From: Bacillus sp. X1(2014)
GTDB taxonomy: Bacteria; Bacillota; Bacilli; Bacillales_B; DSM-18226
NCBI RefSeq assembly: GCF_007678255.1
Contig: NZ_VEED01000022.1
Span: forward strand, 22,766 to 86,765
DNA length: 64,000 nt
Direction: 5' to 3'
Position 1 is the stretch's first letter; each line of letters starts with the position of its first letter. Of the stretch, positions 54,601 to 63,871 are shown one piece after another. The translations under genes were made by a program, and so were the position numbers. The notes beneath the pieces were generated by a model. The model saw nothing but the letters and a program-made list of their open reading frames with translations. It had not been told where the DNA came from and did not search any database.

Positions 54601-54874
54601 GTCTCAAATTCATTATCGATAAGTAAGTAATCCACAAAACCTCACAATAGCCTCTATATTAAGCTTTGCTGATTAATGTTATAATCAAATGTGGGCTAGA
54701 AACCCTTATTTACTTCTTAAAAGGGAGTGCAAAAACATGATTATTAAATTCATTCGTTTACGTTAGTTTGAGGTACAGTTCAATTATGCTCATTCATTTT
54801 TAATAAAGTGGGTAGGTTTATTTGGTTGTACCTTATTCGAATTTACCAAATTAGAATGAAATGAGGAGCTAATC

Positions 54875-55729
54875 ATGAGTGAAAGAATATTTAAAATTAA
54901 CGGAATTGATATATGTACAGAGAGCTTCGGTAATCCAGCCAATCCCGCAGTCTTATTGATTATGGGTGCCATGTGTTCGATGGTTTATTGGGATGATGAA
55001 TTTTGTCAGCAATTAGCAAATAAAGGACGTTTTGTAATTCGATATGATAACCGCGATGTCGGGCGTTCCACAACCTACGATCCAGGGACTTCCAACTATA
55101 CTGTGGTAGATATGGCTAATGACGCTGTGGGAGTCCTTGATGCCTACCAAATTGAACAAGTTCACTTGGTTGGAATGTCCTTAGGTGGTATGATTGCTCA
55201 GGTTATAGCCGTAAGTTATCCGCAACGAGTTCTAACGATGACTTTGATGTCATCGAGTTTATTTGGGTCAGATGAAAACAACAGAAATTTGCCCCCGATG
55301 GATGAGGAAGTCCTGGCTTACCATGCAAATGCAGGTACACTTGATTGGTCCGATGAAAAAACAGTTGCCAATTACTTAGTTGCTGGCTCAAAAATTCTCT
55401 GCGGCTCAAGCCATACATTTGATGAAAAGAGAGTGTTTCAGCAGGTTACCAAAGAAATCAACCGAGCTAACAATCTACTAAGCATGTTTAATCATTCCCT
55501 TCTTAAAGGTGATGACTTTTATGAAGATAAAATAAAGGAAATTAATGTCCCATCCTTAGTGATCCATGGGACAGAAGACACCATTCTGCCATTTGAACAT
55601 GCGCTTGCTCTAGTAGATGAAATTCCTAACAGCATGTTGGTTGCCCTCAAAGGGACAGGTCATGAAACTCATTCTGACGATTGGGAAACGATCATCAATG
55701 CTATTTCAAACCATACGTCAATTAATTAA
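54875..55729 (+). CDS. Alpha/beta-fold hydrolase
   Basis: This 284-residue cytosolic enzyme has VLLIMGAMCSMVYWDD (oxyanion strand) near residue 26 and IRYDNRDVGRST near residue 56. The nucleophile elbow VGMSLGGMIAQ lies near residue 98, HGTEDTILPFEHA (acid) near residue 230 and GTGHETHSD (His) near residue 258. The family covers esterases and related enzymes; the substrate is not predictable. ATGAGGAGC precedes ATG. A strong terminator follows. Confidence 0.92.
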   Translation: MSERIFKINGIDICTESFGNPANPAVLLIMGAMCSMVYWDDEFCQQLANKGRFVIRYDNRDVGRSTTYDPGTSNYTVVDMANDAVGVLDAYQIEQVHLVGMSLGGMIAQVIAVSYPQRVLTMTLMSSSLFGSDENNRNLPPMDEEVLAYHANAGTLDWSDEKTVANYLVAGSKILCGSSHTFDEKRVFQQVTKEINRANNLLSMFNHSLLKGDDFYEDKIKEINVPSLVIHGTEDTILPFEHALALVDEIPNSMLVALKGTGHETHSDDWETIINAISNHTSIN

Positions 55730-55746
55730 CATATAATGTAAAAAAT

Positions 55747-55793
55747 AGAAGGGTTACAAATTCGGTTATTCCGATTGTAACCCTTCTTATTTT
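55747..55793 (+). terminator. Terminator after the hydrolase gene
   Basis: AGAAGGGTTACAA (55747-55759) pairs with TTGTAACCCTTCT (55775-55787), followed by TATTTTG. Confidence 0.8.
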
Positions 55794-55824
55794 GAATAAC
55801 TAAGTTGGTAGGGAGATCAATAAT

Positions 55825-55908
55825 TTGATTAGATTAGACTCACTAATATTGTTAGCTATTCCTTGGATAATTTACAGAGTTGTAGTTTTAGCAGTTAAAT
55901 TATTTTAA
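55825..55908 (+). CDS. 27-residue hydrophobic peptide (candidate)
   Basis: TTG 55825 lies eight bases after AGGGAG. The 27 residues (IRLDSLILLAIPWIIYRVVV then LAVKLF) make one membrane helix with a basic patch. No family is recognised. Small hydrophobic peptides of this size occur as type I toxins or membrane modulators, but no antisense RNA was found. It may be a chance frame. Confidence 0.3.
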   Translation: MIRLDSLILLAIPWIIYRVVVLAVKLF

Positions 55909-55941
55909 AACGTAAATTAGTACATCTAGGGCCTCCGTTTT

Positions 55942-56220
55942 CTAAAGGATATTTTTAAGTTCTTCCTTAAACTTATTTGAGAAAACTCCCTTATTTACAC
56001 CATCTTTTAGTAGTTCTAACAGTTCCCTTTCGGTGAGGTCGAGTGGCCTCGGTTGAAAATGTCTTGACCCATTTTTCTCCTTATACCATGCAAACCTAAT
56101 TTCCTCACGCTTAAGTTCTTTAACAAAAATCTTCTCTACTGCTGAAATATCCACCCCTTCTTGAGTTGTGCCTTGAGCTAATAAATCACAGTATTTCGTC
56201 CTCTTTAATGGTTGACTCAT
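55942..56220 (-). CDS. Uncharacterised small soluble protein
   Basis: This 92-residue protein starts MSQPLKRTKYCDLLAQGTTQ and includes IRFAWYKEKNGSRHFQPRPL, then DLTERELLELLKDGVNKGVF. It is charged, lacks membrane segments and looks like a compact alpha/beta protein. The start 56220 follows GGGAGTGAGG. I do not recognise a family. The regulatory region of the next + strand gene lies behind it. Confidence 0.65.
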   Translation of the reverse strand: MSQPLKRTKYCDLLAQGTTQEGVDISAVEKIFVKELKREEIRFAWYKEKNGSRHFQPRPLDLTERELLELLKDGVNKGVFSNKFKEELKNIL

Positions 56221-56516
56221 AATCCTCACTCCCACCAGTTTCCAAATAACAAAATCAATACTACTCGACAGAGCCTAAATAATTGCATAGCTAAACTTAT
56301 TATTTTTTCTACTATTCTGCATGGGTCTTTAAGTTTCCTTCTTAAATAATAGGCTATTTTGACAATCATTGTTGTTGTTTAAAGGGGTAATCCCTAATCT
56401 TTAATAATATATTTTTTGTCGATAAATGAGTATAGAATCTTATATTCGTTACTGGACGTATGTAGTAGTATAGGGTATAACATGTGTTCATTATAACGAA
56501 AAAAGGAGGGGATTGT

Positions 56517-57914
56517 GTGCGTAATAAAGGGATTTTATCATTGATTGCAGCAGGGTTATTAGTTTCACCTCTATCTCCAGGTACTGTAAAGGCAGAAGGA
56601 AATGAGTATCAATTTTCAAAGAAATTAATTGAACGTCAGGTTGAAAAGCCACTCCAACAAGGTATCATCGATTCTCATGCATTTAATCAACTTCAAAAAG
56701 AGGTAAAAGGTTCTCCATCTTATTCGGCAAAAAGTTTTAATAAAATGGGTGCTGCGAGTAGTAGTATTTCCAGTAATGAAGATTATTTGTTTGAAACGGA
56801 GTACAACGATGAATTTGATTTTGCGGATGCTATTTCATATGAAAAACCAATGATTGGTCAATTACTTCCTTTGTATGATGTAGACATTCATAAAGTAGTT
56901 GTGCCTAGGGATGGAATTTTATTAGTAGCTGGCGGCACTAACTCAGATGCGATTGATTTAGGATTCGGTGCCATTCAGAAGGATTTTGTTGAGAATGATA
57001 AATTAGTATATTTAGGCTCGTACGTTGAGGACGGATTTGAATTTAAAGGATACCAAGCTAAAGGCGGTACATACTATGTAGGCGTTATAGACAATGATAA
57101 CGACCTATATGATGATAATACAGCAGATGATTTATACGCTATCGCTACTGTATTTATAGATAATGTTGCGCCATATAAGCCGAGTGTAAACAAGGTTGAT
57201 AATAATGATACTGTTATAACTGGAAAGGCAGAATCCGGATCTACCGTTACTGTTAAAAGTGGTAATACAGTATTAGCGACTGCCAATGCTGCATCTACTG
57301 GAGCTTTCTCAGCAAAGATTGCTGTTCAAAAAGCAGGCACAAAGCTAGCAATCACAGCGAAAGATAGCGCTGGAAATGTGAGTTCAAGTGTGACAGTGAC
57401 TGTTGCAGATGTTGTTGCACCAAGTAAGCCAGTTGTTAAAAAGGTTGATAATAACGACAAAGTAGTAACTGGAAAGGCAGAGGCTGGCTCTTTAGTTACT
57501 GTTAAAAATGGAAGCAAAGTGCTCGGAACGGCGAAAGCAGCATCTAATGGAGCTTTTTCTGTTAAAATAGCGGTTCAAAAAGCAGGTGCGAAATTAACAG
57601 CTACAGCTAAAGATGGTGCAGGAAATGTAAGTGCAAAAGCATCGGTAACTGTTGCAGATGTTATTGCGCCGAAAAAGCCAACTGTTTATAAAGTAGATGA
57701 TAACGACAAAAAGGTAACAGGGAAAGCGGAAGCGAACTCAAGAGTTACGGTGAAAGTAGGAAGTAAATCTATAGGTTCAGCAACTGCCGATTCCAAAGGA
57801 AAATTCTCAGTCAAGATTAAAGCCCAGAAAAAAGGAACTACACTTGCTGTAACTGCAAAGGATAAGGCGGGTAATAAAAGCAGTAAGAGAACCATTAAAG
57901 TTGTAAAACATTAA
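56517..57914 (+). CDS. Secreted protein with three bacterial Ig-like domains
   Basis: This 465-residue protein has a signal peptide (RNKGILSLIAAGLLVSPLSP, cut near VKA). An N-terminal region has FETEYNDEFDFADAI and IHKVVVPRDGILLVA of the pre-peptidase (PPC) type. Three Ig-like repeats of about 80 residues follow, each reading KVDNNDxxxTGKAExGS, GAFSxKIAVQKAG, ATAKDxAGNVS. They match the Big_6-type adhesion module. There is no LPxTG anchor. GTG 56517 was chosen, behind AAAGGAGGGGA; the in-frame 56484 start lacks a site. Probably a surface or matrix protein. Confidence 0.85.
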   Translation: MRNKGILSLIAAGLLVSPLSPGTVKAEGNEYQFSKKLIERQVEKPLQQGIIDSHAFNQLQKEVKGSPSYSAKSFNKMGAASSSISSNEDYLFETEYNDEFDFADAISYEKPMIGQLLPLYDVDIHKVVVPRDGILLVAGGTNSDAIDLGFGAIQKDFVENDKLVYLGSYVEDGFEFKGYQAKGGTYYVGVIDNDNDLYDDNTADDLYAIATVFIDNVAPYKPSVNKVDNNDTVITGKAESGSTVTVKSGNTVLATANAASTGAFSAKIAVQKAGTKLAITAKDSAGNVSSSVTVTVADVVAPSKPVVKKVDNNDKVVTGKAEAGSLVTVKNGSKVLGTAKAASNGAFSVKIAVQKAGAKLTATAKDGAGNVSAKASVTVADVIAPKKPTVYKVDDNDKKVTGKAEANSRVTVKVGSKSIGSATADSKGKFSVKIKAQKKGTTLAVTAKDKAGNKSSKRTIKVVKH

Positions 57915-57925
57915 AGCTAATCAAT

Positions 57926-57952
57926 GAGCCGAGGGTTAATTTCTCGGCTTTT
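57926..57952 (+). terminator. Terminator after the Ig-repeat gene
   Basis: AGCCGAG (57927-57933) pairs with CTCGGCT (57943-57949), then TTTTCGCGTTTT. A second hairpin AGCTCCCA/TGGGAGCT lies at 57987-58009. Confidence 0.75.
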
Positions 57953-58158
57953 CGCGTTTTAGCCTAGAAATAAAAGGCAAAATAACAGCTCCCAATATTG
58001 CTGGGAGCTTAATTCGCTTACATTTGGTTCCTTTTTAAAAAGAGTCATGTTTGAAGATATGGGTCTTTACTAAACAAATTAAAAAACCATTTTTAAAATG
58101 AAAAAGTCTAAATTCATAAAAATTGAGTATTATCATATTAAGATAAGGAGGCGATCTG

Positions 58159-59268
58159 GTGAAATCAATTGGAATCTTGGGTGTAGGTCAAGCAGGCGGT
58201 AATATTGCTGAGATAGCAACAACCTTGGGCTTTCAAACCGCCCTAATCAACACGAACCAACGTGATGGGATAGTAAACACGAGGGTGGAAAAGAAGTATT
58301 TTGTCCCTGGTTATAGTGGTGCTGGTCAAGATAGATCAATAGGATTAAGAGCTGTTAAAGAAAATTATCGAGAGCTGCTTGACTTTGTAAAGGGTTCCTT
58401 TAAGAACATAAGGCTGTTATTGGTGGCCTTCTCTACCGACGGTGGTACTGGATCAGGTATGAGCCCTTTATTAATTGAGATGTTATTAGACCATCTGCCT
58501 GGCGTCAACATTGGTGCGATTGCTATTTTACCTGAGCGAAACGTGTTAGCCGGAAATCGAATCAATGCTTCTCAATGTATTGAAGAGATTTCCAAAATCG
58601 AAACCATCTCTTCTGTATTCCTTGTAGACAATGATCAGATGCGTAAGATTAATCCACAATCCAGCAAACATCAGATCTATCTTTCTTCTAATCAACAAGT
58701 CATGGAAGCAATTAACAATGTACTGCGAGTCACGAATAAGAGTTCATTTTATGGTAACTTTGATGAGTCGGACCTAATGAATATTCTTTACACGAGAGGA
58801 GTAACGCTCATATGCTCTGCCACGGTCACAGACGCTAAAACAACGTCTGACGTATCTAGAGAAATTCACCAATCTTGGATTAACTCCATATTCTGTCCTG
58901 TTGAATCAGCGGGCGTTATTCGAGCGGGTTTAATCTATGAAGGACCAGAGAATTTGTCTAAGCTAATTAATGTACCATCTATCTTTGAAAGGGTTGGAGA
59001 ACCTTTACAATTATTCGAAGGGACGTATTTCTCAGAAACCGACGCTACTATAACAACCATTTTAGCGGGCTTTTCCTTCCCTACCCGACGCCTGCTATCA
59101 ATAGAGGATTCCCTGGAAAAGAACAAAGATCGTTTACAAAACCTGGTCAACAAGGAACTAAGTCAGAAGTATGAATCTAAAGTATCTTGGGCATCCGGCC
59201 TAAAAGCTAAAAGACCTGAAAAGCAGGGAGGATCAGTAGCGTCCAAGTTACCGAAGAACCTGAAATAA
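58159..59268 (+). CDS. Tubulin/FtsZ-superfamily GTPase (TubZ-like orphan)
   Basis: This 369-residue protein has ILGVGQAGGNIAE at the N-terminus (nucleotide loop T1), FSTDGGTGSGMSP near residue 93 (tubulin signature, T4) and GNFDESDL near residue 200. The last fits the N-x-D-x-x-D T7 loop that completes the neighbour's GTPase site, so filament-forming activity is likely. It is too diverged for FtsZ and shorter than TubZ (about 480), closest in style to plasmid and phage tubulins. No TubR-like gene or iteron set is adjacent. The tail is basic (GLKAKRPEKQGG). GTG start behind AAGGAGG. Confidence 0.8.
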   Translation: MKSIGILGVGQAGGNIAEIATTLGFQTALINTNQRDGIVNTRVEKKYFVPGYSGAGQDRSIGLRAVKENYRELLDFVKGSFKNIRLLLVAFSTDGGTGSGMSPLLIEMLLDHLPGVNIGAIAILPERNVLAGNRINASQCIEEISKIETISSVFLVDNDQMRKINPQSSKHQIYLSSNQQVMEAINNVLRVTNKSSFYGNFDESDLMNILYTRGVTLICSATVTDAKTTSDVSREIHQSWINSIFCPVESAGVIRAGLIYEGPENLSKLINVPSIFERVGEPLQLFEGTYFSETDATITTILAGFSFPTRRLLSIEDSLEKNKDRLQNLVNKELSQKYESKVSWASGLKAKRPEKQGGSVASKLPKNLK

Positions 59269-59398
59269 CGAATGTGCACATATTGGTAACGAAAATGGTC
59301 ATTTCATTGGCAAAATGAAAATCAGACTTGTATCAGGAACCGTAATTTTTTATGTTCTTTTTGAAATAAGCTATTTTCTTATTGACTAATCATGCAAA

Positions 59399-59424
59399 AA
59401 GACGAATCCGCGTGGATTCGTCTT
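59399..59424. terminator. Bidirectional terminator between convergent genes
   Basis: AAGACGAATCC (59399-59409) pairs with GGATTCGTCTT (59414-59424), loop GCGT, with T-rich CTTTTTAC on one side and A-run CAAAAAG on the other, suiting both strands. Confidence 0.85.
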
Positions 59425-59432
59425 CTTTTTAC

Positions 59433-62096
59433 TTATAAAAACGGGTAGATAGCATTTGCGTATGCAATTGCCCCTTTATTGTTAGGATGACCCATTGAAG
59501 CTCGTTTGCAGATTTCAAAGTCTATTCCCGTACAGCCAGCTTCTGTGCAAGAGACCAGCCGATCAGCAGCGATAAAATCTTGTGGGGACATATCTAAATT
59601 AATCCCGAATAAATAAGGATCATTGGTAAGCGCAGAGTGTTCAACACCAATATTTGGATCGGCAAAGAAAAAACGTTTTTCGCCAGTCAAGGCAGCATTT
59701 GTTTCATCAACAGCTTGTTGGAGAAACAATTTTGACTCGGTAGCAAGCTGCAGGCTTCTAGCATGGATGATCTGTAGGTGATGTTCAGTCAAAAATCCAG
59801 CAACAACACCGCCAGGCAGCCCCTCAGTTGCAATTCCTAAAGCGACAAGTAAAACTTCTACAGCGCTTAAATCACTGTGTTCAGAAACAGGGGGATAGTA
59901 TCCAGTTACAATTACCTTGGCATTTGGAAAGGTAGTTGCCACTTTAGTGAATAAAGTTTTACTATTTTTAAGAAAGTGAGTCCGATGAAGGGCACTCAAA
60001 TCATCATTAATAAAAGGATTCAGAACGGTTCGCATATTAACATCATTGATTCCTCCATCCATAATGATAAGATCTACCTCAGATTGTTCCCCGACAAATA
60101 GATCACACTGCTGTAGGATGGTCGGATAAGAAACAGGCACTTCTCCATCAACTGCTGGAGTGTTTGTATGATCATCTACTCCAATCGTTGCCCCAGAATG
60201 TGCAAGCACTTGGGTATAGTATCCGATATTTCCATTTCGGGCTTTGACGGCATTACCGACGAGGGAATAGTGCTTTTCATGTTCTGGTAAGCCTTGACCC
60301 CAAGATACTGAATCACCAATGACAAGCATATGAAAGGTATCCAATACTAAGTTGAGGGTGTTAGATGGCGTTCCATCTGATAAAATCACGCGCGCTACCG
60401 CATGCTCACCTGATGGGTTTTCTTCAATTGTAGATGGTCTAATCAATGTGAACTCTAGCTGGGTCGGGCTTAACAAAGTAACATCCGGCATATCTTGATC
60501 ATTGATCCGAACAATGGCATTTTCTGAAAATCCACTACCTATTAATGTTACCTTTTGCCCTGGCTTGACTCGCATATGTTCATTTTCTTTATTATCTTGC
60601 TGAGCAGAGTCGACCTTGGGCTTAATATACAAAGAGGCTTTATTGGATAATGTTCCATCCAACTGTTTTACCTGAAGTGTGTGCTGCCCCCCTCTTATAA
60701 AAGGAGCCGAAAATTGCAGGGAAGTATCACTGTAAACATTTGTTGGCACAGGTGAACCATCGATTAGCACTACATCCGATTTCGTAAAACGTTTGCCTGT
60801 TAAGGTTACGCTTTCCGCTACATAGGCATAGGCAGGAGTTGCTTCAAAAATTGCCGGTTCTAGAAGTTTTCTGCGAAAATCATCAGGATCGATGGAACGC
60901 ATACTGATTGGTTCCGGAAGTTTTCCACCATTGTACCCGCTGGCACCCTGGCCGGAGTAAGCACCATCAGGTCCTCTTGATCCAGCAGTTCTTGGTCCAG
61001 GTCCACAAACGGCTCCAAAGTTTGCTTTAAGAGAATCTCCAACAGGTCCTCCAGGGCCGCCTGAACCGGGATAACCAGGCTGACCTCCAGCTCCACCGCG
61101 GCCGCCATCCACGGTTATGTAAAAACCTTGAAGATATTGATTGATCACGTTCTGAGGGGCATAAAAGGAAAGCTTTCCACCGTATCCGCCATTGCCGCCA
61201 TCTCCGCCCGGACCTCCATTTCCTCCAGTTCCTCCGTTGCCGCCAGCACCTGCCCCTGACTTACAGAATCCTGACCAGTCTAATTGGGCAGGTTTTCCTT
61301 TTCCTCCTTGCCCGCCATTCCCGCCGTCCTGACCAGAACCACCGGTGATTCCATCCTGCCCCCTTAAATCAAAAGCAGGACGTCCAATCATATCAAGAAC
61401 CCATAATTCTAATTCAGGTGCACTATTTCCATCGGGGCCTCTGCCGCCTTTGACACCATGTATACCATTTGTCCCTGTAATGCCTACTAGTGTAGTCGAA
61501 GTTGCTGCTTGAGGTGGTGTTCCAGGTTTCCCAAGTTTAGCGGGACTGGATTTACTTGGCCTTTCCCATGTGAACGTAACATTCTGGCCAACTGTAATTT
61601 TTTCTGCAATTAAAATAAGATAACGCTGAGGTTGCTTTAGGACCACTGTTGTATTGTCCTGTAAATTAATTTCTGTTGCTACCCAATAAGCGGTATCTAC
61701 ATTAATCTGTGTGGTAATACCCGGTACGGAGGCAGCAGTTACTGTTTTAGATGGTAATGGGACTGCTTTCAAAATAGTGGCCTGGCCTCCAACAGGTTGA
61801 AGTACGGGTGTGGTTGCCGTGTTCGCTACTTTATACGCCGACTGGAAGTATGCCTGTGTGGTCGTTGCCGCTAAATTAGGATCAGGCTTTGTAAGCCCTG
61901 CTTGAGGTATTAAATTACCTGATAAATTAAGTGTTCCAAGGGATGATAGGGAAGTAATTCCCACGGATTCTAGAACTGCTTTGTGATACTGTAATCGGTC
62001 CTGGCTTAAAGTTGCGGCTGAAGTGATGGTGTTAGAACGAATTGAAAAGGATTGTAGAGCAACTGGGATAAATTGTGTTCCTAGAGTTGTAGACAT
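59433..62096 (-). CDS. Large glycine-rich protein with IPT-like domains and SGNH hydrolase
   Basis: This 887-residue protein shows no signal peptide. Residues about 1-190 are of unknown type. About 200-400 is glycine-rich with collagen-like stretches (GGNGGQGGKGKP, GGPGGDGGNGGYGGK). Two IPT/TIG-like beta units follow near 425-600 (VTLTGKRFTKSDVVLIDGSP, KVTLIGSGFSENAIVRIND). The C-terminal SGNH hydrolase has VIGDSVSWGQGLP (Ser), MDGGINDVN near residue 700, and HPNNKGAIAYA (Asp/His block). It may be an exported or spore-surface esterase. ATG 62096 follows CAGGAGGAA. Confidence 0.85.
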   Translation of the reverse strand: MSTTLGTQFIPVALQSFSIRSNTITSAATLSQDRLQYHKAVLESVGITSLSSLGTLNLSGNLIPQAGLTKPDPNLAATTTQAYFQSAYKVANTATTPVLQPVGGQATILKAVPLPSKTVTAASVPGITTQINVDTAYWVATEINLQDNTTVVLKQPQRYLILIAEKITVGQNVTFTWERPSKSSPAKLGKPGTPPQAATSTTLVGITGTNGIHGVKGGRGPDGNSAPELELWVLDMIGRPAFDLRGQDGITGGSGQDGGNGGQGGKGKPAQLDWSGFCKSGAGAGGNGGTGGNGGPGGDGGNGGYGGKLSFYAPQNVINQYLQGFYITVDGGRGGAGGQPGYPGSGGPGGPVGDSLKANFGAVCGPGPRTAGSRGPDGAYSGQGASGYNGGKLPEPISMRSIDPDDFRRKLLEPAIFEATPAYAYVAESVTLTGKRFTKSDVVLIDGSPVPTNVYSDTSLQFSAPFIRGGQHTLQVKQLDGTLSNKASLYIKPKVDSAQQDNKENEHMRVKPGQKVTLIGSGFSENAIVRINDQDMPDVTLLSPTQLEFTLIRPSTIEENPSGEHAVARVILSDGTPSNTLNLVLDTFHMLVIGDSVSWGQGLPEHEKHYSLVGNAVKARNGNIGYYTQVLAHSGATIGVDDHTNTPAVDGEVPVSYPTILQQCDLFVGEQSEVDLIIMDGGINDVNMRTVLNPFINDDLSALHRTHFLKNSKTLFTKVATTFPNAKVIVTGYYPPVSEHSDLSAVEVLLVALGIATEGLPGGVVAGFLTEHHLQIIHARSLQLATESKLFLQQAVDETNAALTGEKRFFFADPNIGVEHSALTNDPYLFGINLDMSPQDFIAADRLVSCTEAGCTGIDFEICKRASMGHPNNKGAIAYANAIYPFL

Positions 62097-62532
62097 GTGA
62101 TTCCTCCTGAGATAAACAATGTTTAGGCCTTTATCATCCAACAAACCAATGAATGATTAGTAATCAATATTTCTTTAACTATAGAGAGATTAAAAGTTGT
62201 GAAGGACTTGATAAAAACCCGATTAACAATATATTTGATAACTAATAAAACTAGACCAATATTTTAGTAAAGGTTTATTTAACATAAAGTATGATAAACC
62301 AATGAAGTCAAATGAAATAAGGAAGGAATTCATAGGGGTGAAAAATCGACGAGATTGGTGCGGAAATATGCTGTATATCAAGGCTAGGGAAAAGGAAGAG
62401 TTTAAGACCCGGCTATATAGCCGGATTTTTTGTTTTCCAAGAATGTGGATACTCTTTTCCATAAAGTATATGTGATAGAATATAGGTGGTTTGATACAAA
62501 ATAAGCTTGGGCTTTCTGCAGAAGGGAAAAGT
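62097..62532. other. Gap before the sensor kinase gene
   Basis: No gene was accepted. It holds the promoter of the minus-strand gene, a hairpin CCGGCTATATAGCCGG at 62409-62424 followed by ATTTTTTGTTTT (a + strand terminator with no gene before it), and the promoter of the kinase. Open frames in either strand lack ribosome sites. Confidence 0.5.
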
Positions 62533-63774
62533 ATGAAGAACAAAAATACTCAAATTAATCAAAGGTTATATTACAGCACGGTGGTAGTGGTGATTGCACT
62601 TATGCTACTTGGGCTGTTTGTAGGTAATCCACTTCTTCATCATCTTGGACCAGGCTATATTATGCATGGTGTTTTAGTTTTCCTTTGTTCTATTTGTTTA
62701 TTAATTTATCCTTTATATACGTCACATTTTCTTAGAATTATTATGATCGTCATAGCATCTACATACTTTTATACCATCTTCTTTTTATATCCGAATACCT
62801 CGTCTAACTTTATATTTTTATGCTTTATTCCGGCCATTTCAATCTTGTTTTTTGATACAAAACTTTTTCATCTTTCCTTACTATTTAATACTTTGTCAAT
62901 CATAAGTCTTTTTAGCTATATTGCCCTTGATGATAGAGGGGATCTTTATCCTTATATAAGTAAAGACTTAATCGGTAATATTATTAACTTTTTCGGAAGC
63001 CAAGCTACTCTTTATTTTATTTTTTACTTATCGCATGGACGGCTGGAGAAACAGAAGCTCTATTATGAGCAAATTAAACATTCAGAACGACTGAAAACAA
63101 CTGGGCAGCTCGCTGCTGCTGTGGCACATGAGATTAGAAATCCCTTAACAGTGGTTAAAGGCTTCTTACAGTTATACGAGAAAGATAATACATATATTGA
63201 ACATAGTAAGCGGCATTTCTCATTAATGATTAATGAATTAAACACGGCAGAACAGGTAATTTCTCAATATCTATCCATTGCCAAGCCCGACAAAGACACT
63301 GAAACTGAACTAGTAAACGTAAAGAGTATTCTTCAAAGTGTAACGGATCTACTTAACACATACGGTCTCCTACATGATAAAAAGCTTGTACTAAGGATGG
63401 TTGAGGATTGTTATATCGCTGCGAATACAATTGAATTTAAACAGCTATTAATTAATATCATTAAAAATGCCATTGAAGCATCAAAAGCCGGTGATGTGGT
63501 TATAGTTACCGCTGAGGGTAAAAGGGACTTGGTTGAAATTAAAGTAATTGATAGTGGACAAGGAATGTCAAAGGAAGAAATGGATTCTCTTGGTACACCA
63601 TTTTACTCGTTAAAAAGTAAAGGAACGGGCCTAGGGATGATGATTTGCTTTAACATTGCTACAAAGTATAAAGGAACCATCGACTTTGATAGCGTAAAAG
63701 GTAATGGAACAACGGTTACGATTCGGTTTCCAGCCACAAAATGCAGGGGTCAGTCCCCCACTGCTTTAACGTAG
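62533..63774 (+). CDS. Sensor histidine kinase (sporulation-kinase type)
   Basis: This 413-residue protein has about six hydrophobic segments in residues 12-175. The phosphoacceptor helix AAAVAHEIRNPLTVVKGFLQ lies near residue 200, the N-box LLINIIKNAIEAS near residue 310, and IDSGQGMSKEEMDSLGTPFY and GTGLGMMICFNIA near residues 345-370 bind ATP. This is the domain order of KinB-like kinases feeding Spo0F, and no response regulator is adjacent. ATG 62533 follows GAAGGG. The last residues (CRGQSPTALT) are encoded by an intergenic repeat hairpin. Confidence 0.88.
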   Translation: MKNKNTQINQRLYYSTVVVVIALMLLGLFVGNPLLHHLGPGYIMHGVLVFLCSICLLIYPLYTSHFLRIIMIVIASTYFYTIFFLYPNTSSNFIFLCFIPAISILFFDTKLFHLSLLFNTLSIISLFSYIALDDRGDLYPYISKDLIGNIINFFGSQATLYFIFYLSHGRLEKQKLYYEQIKHSERLKTTGQLAAAVAHEIRNPLTVVKGFLQLYEKDNTYIEHSKRHFSLMINELNTAEQVISQYLSIAKPDKDTETELVNVKSILQSVTDLLNTYGLLHDKKLVLRMVEDCYIAANTIEFKQLLINIIKNAIEASKAGDVVIVTAEGKRDLVEIKVIDSGQGMSKEEMDSLGTPFYSLKSKGTGLGMMICFNIATKYKGTIDFDSVKGNGTTVTIRFPATKCRGQSPTALT

Positions 63775-63790
63775 TGGGGGACTGACCCCT
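63745..63790. repeat. GGGGTCAGTCCCC-type hairpin repeat at the kinase 3' end
   Basis: AGGGGTCAGTCCCCCACT (63745-63762) pairs perfectly with AGTGGGGGACTGACCCCT (63773-63790) around GCTTTAACGT, and includes the kinase stop codon (63772-63774). Related short forms lie at 51187, 53176 and, weaker, 36009. It may act as the gene's terminator. Confidence 0.8.
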
Positions 63791-63795
63791 GATAA

Positions 63796-63871
63796 ATAGA
63801 CGGAGAAATTTCGCTTAATTAAAAATTATCCTTAAAAATACCTTTAATAGACGGAGATATTCCGCCTATTG
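63796..63871. repeat. Two short AATAGACGGAGA repeats
   Basis: AATAGACGGAGAAATTTCGC (from 63796) and TAATAGACGGAGATATTCCG (from 63845) are near copies; the second forms a small stem with the following CCTATT. No gene is seen from 63775 to the window end. Confidence 0.65.

Noticed and set aside
62223..62543. 106-codon minus-strand frame before the sensor kinase
   Set aside because: It overlaps the kinase start and terminator hairpin, has no ribosome site and no family pattern.
63745..63871. CRISPR-like repeats near the window end
   Set aside because: Only two short copies of one motif with an unrelated hairpin beside them; no regular spacer pattern.
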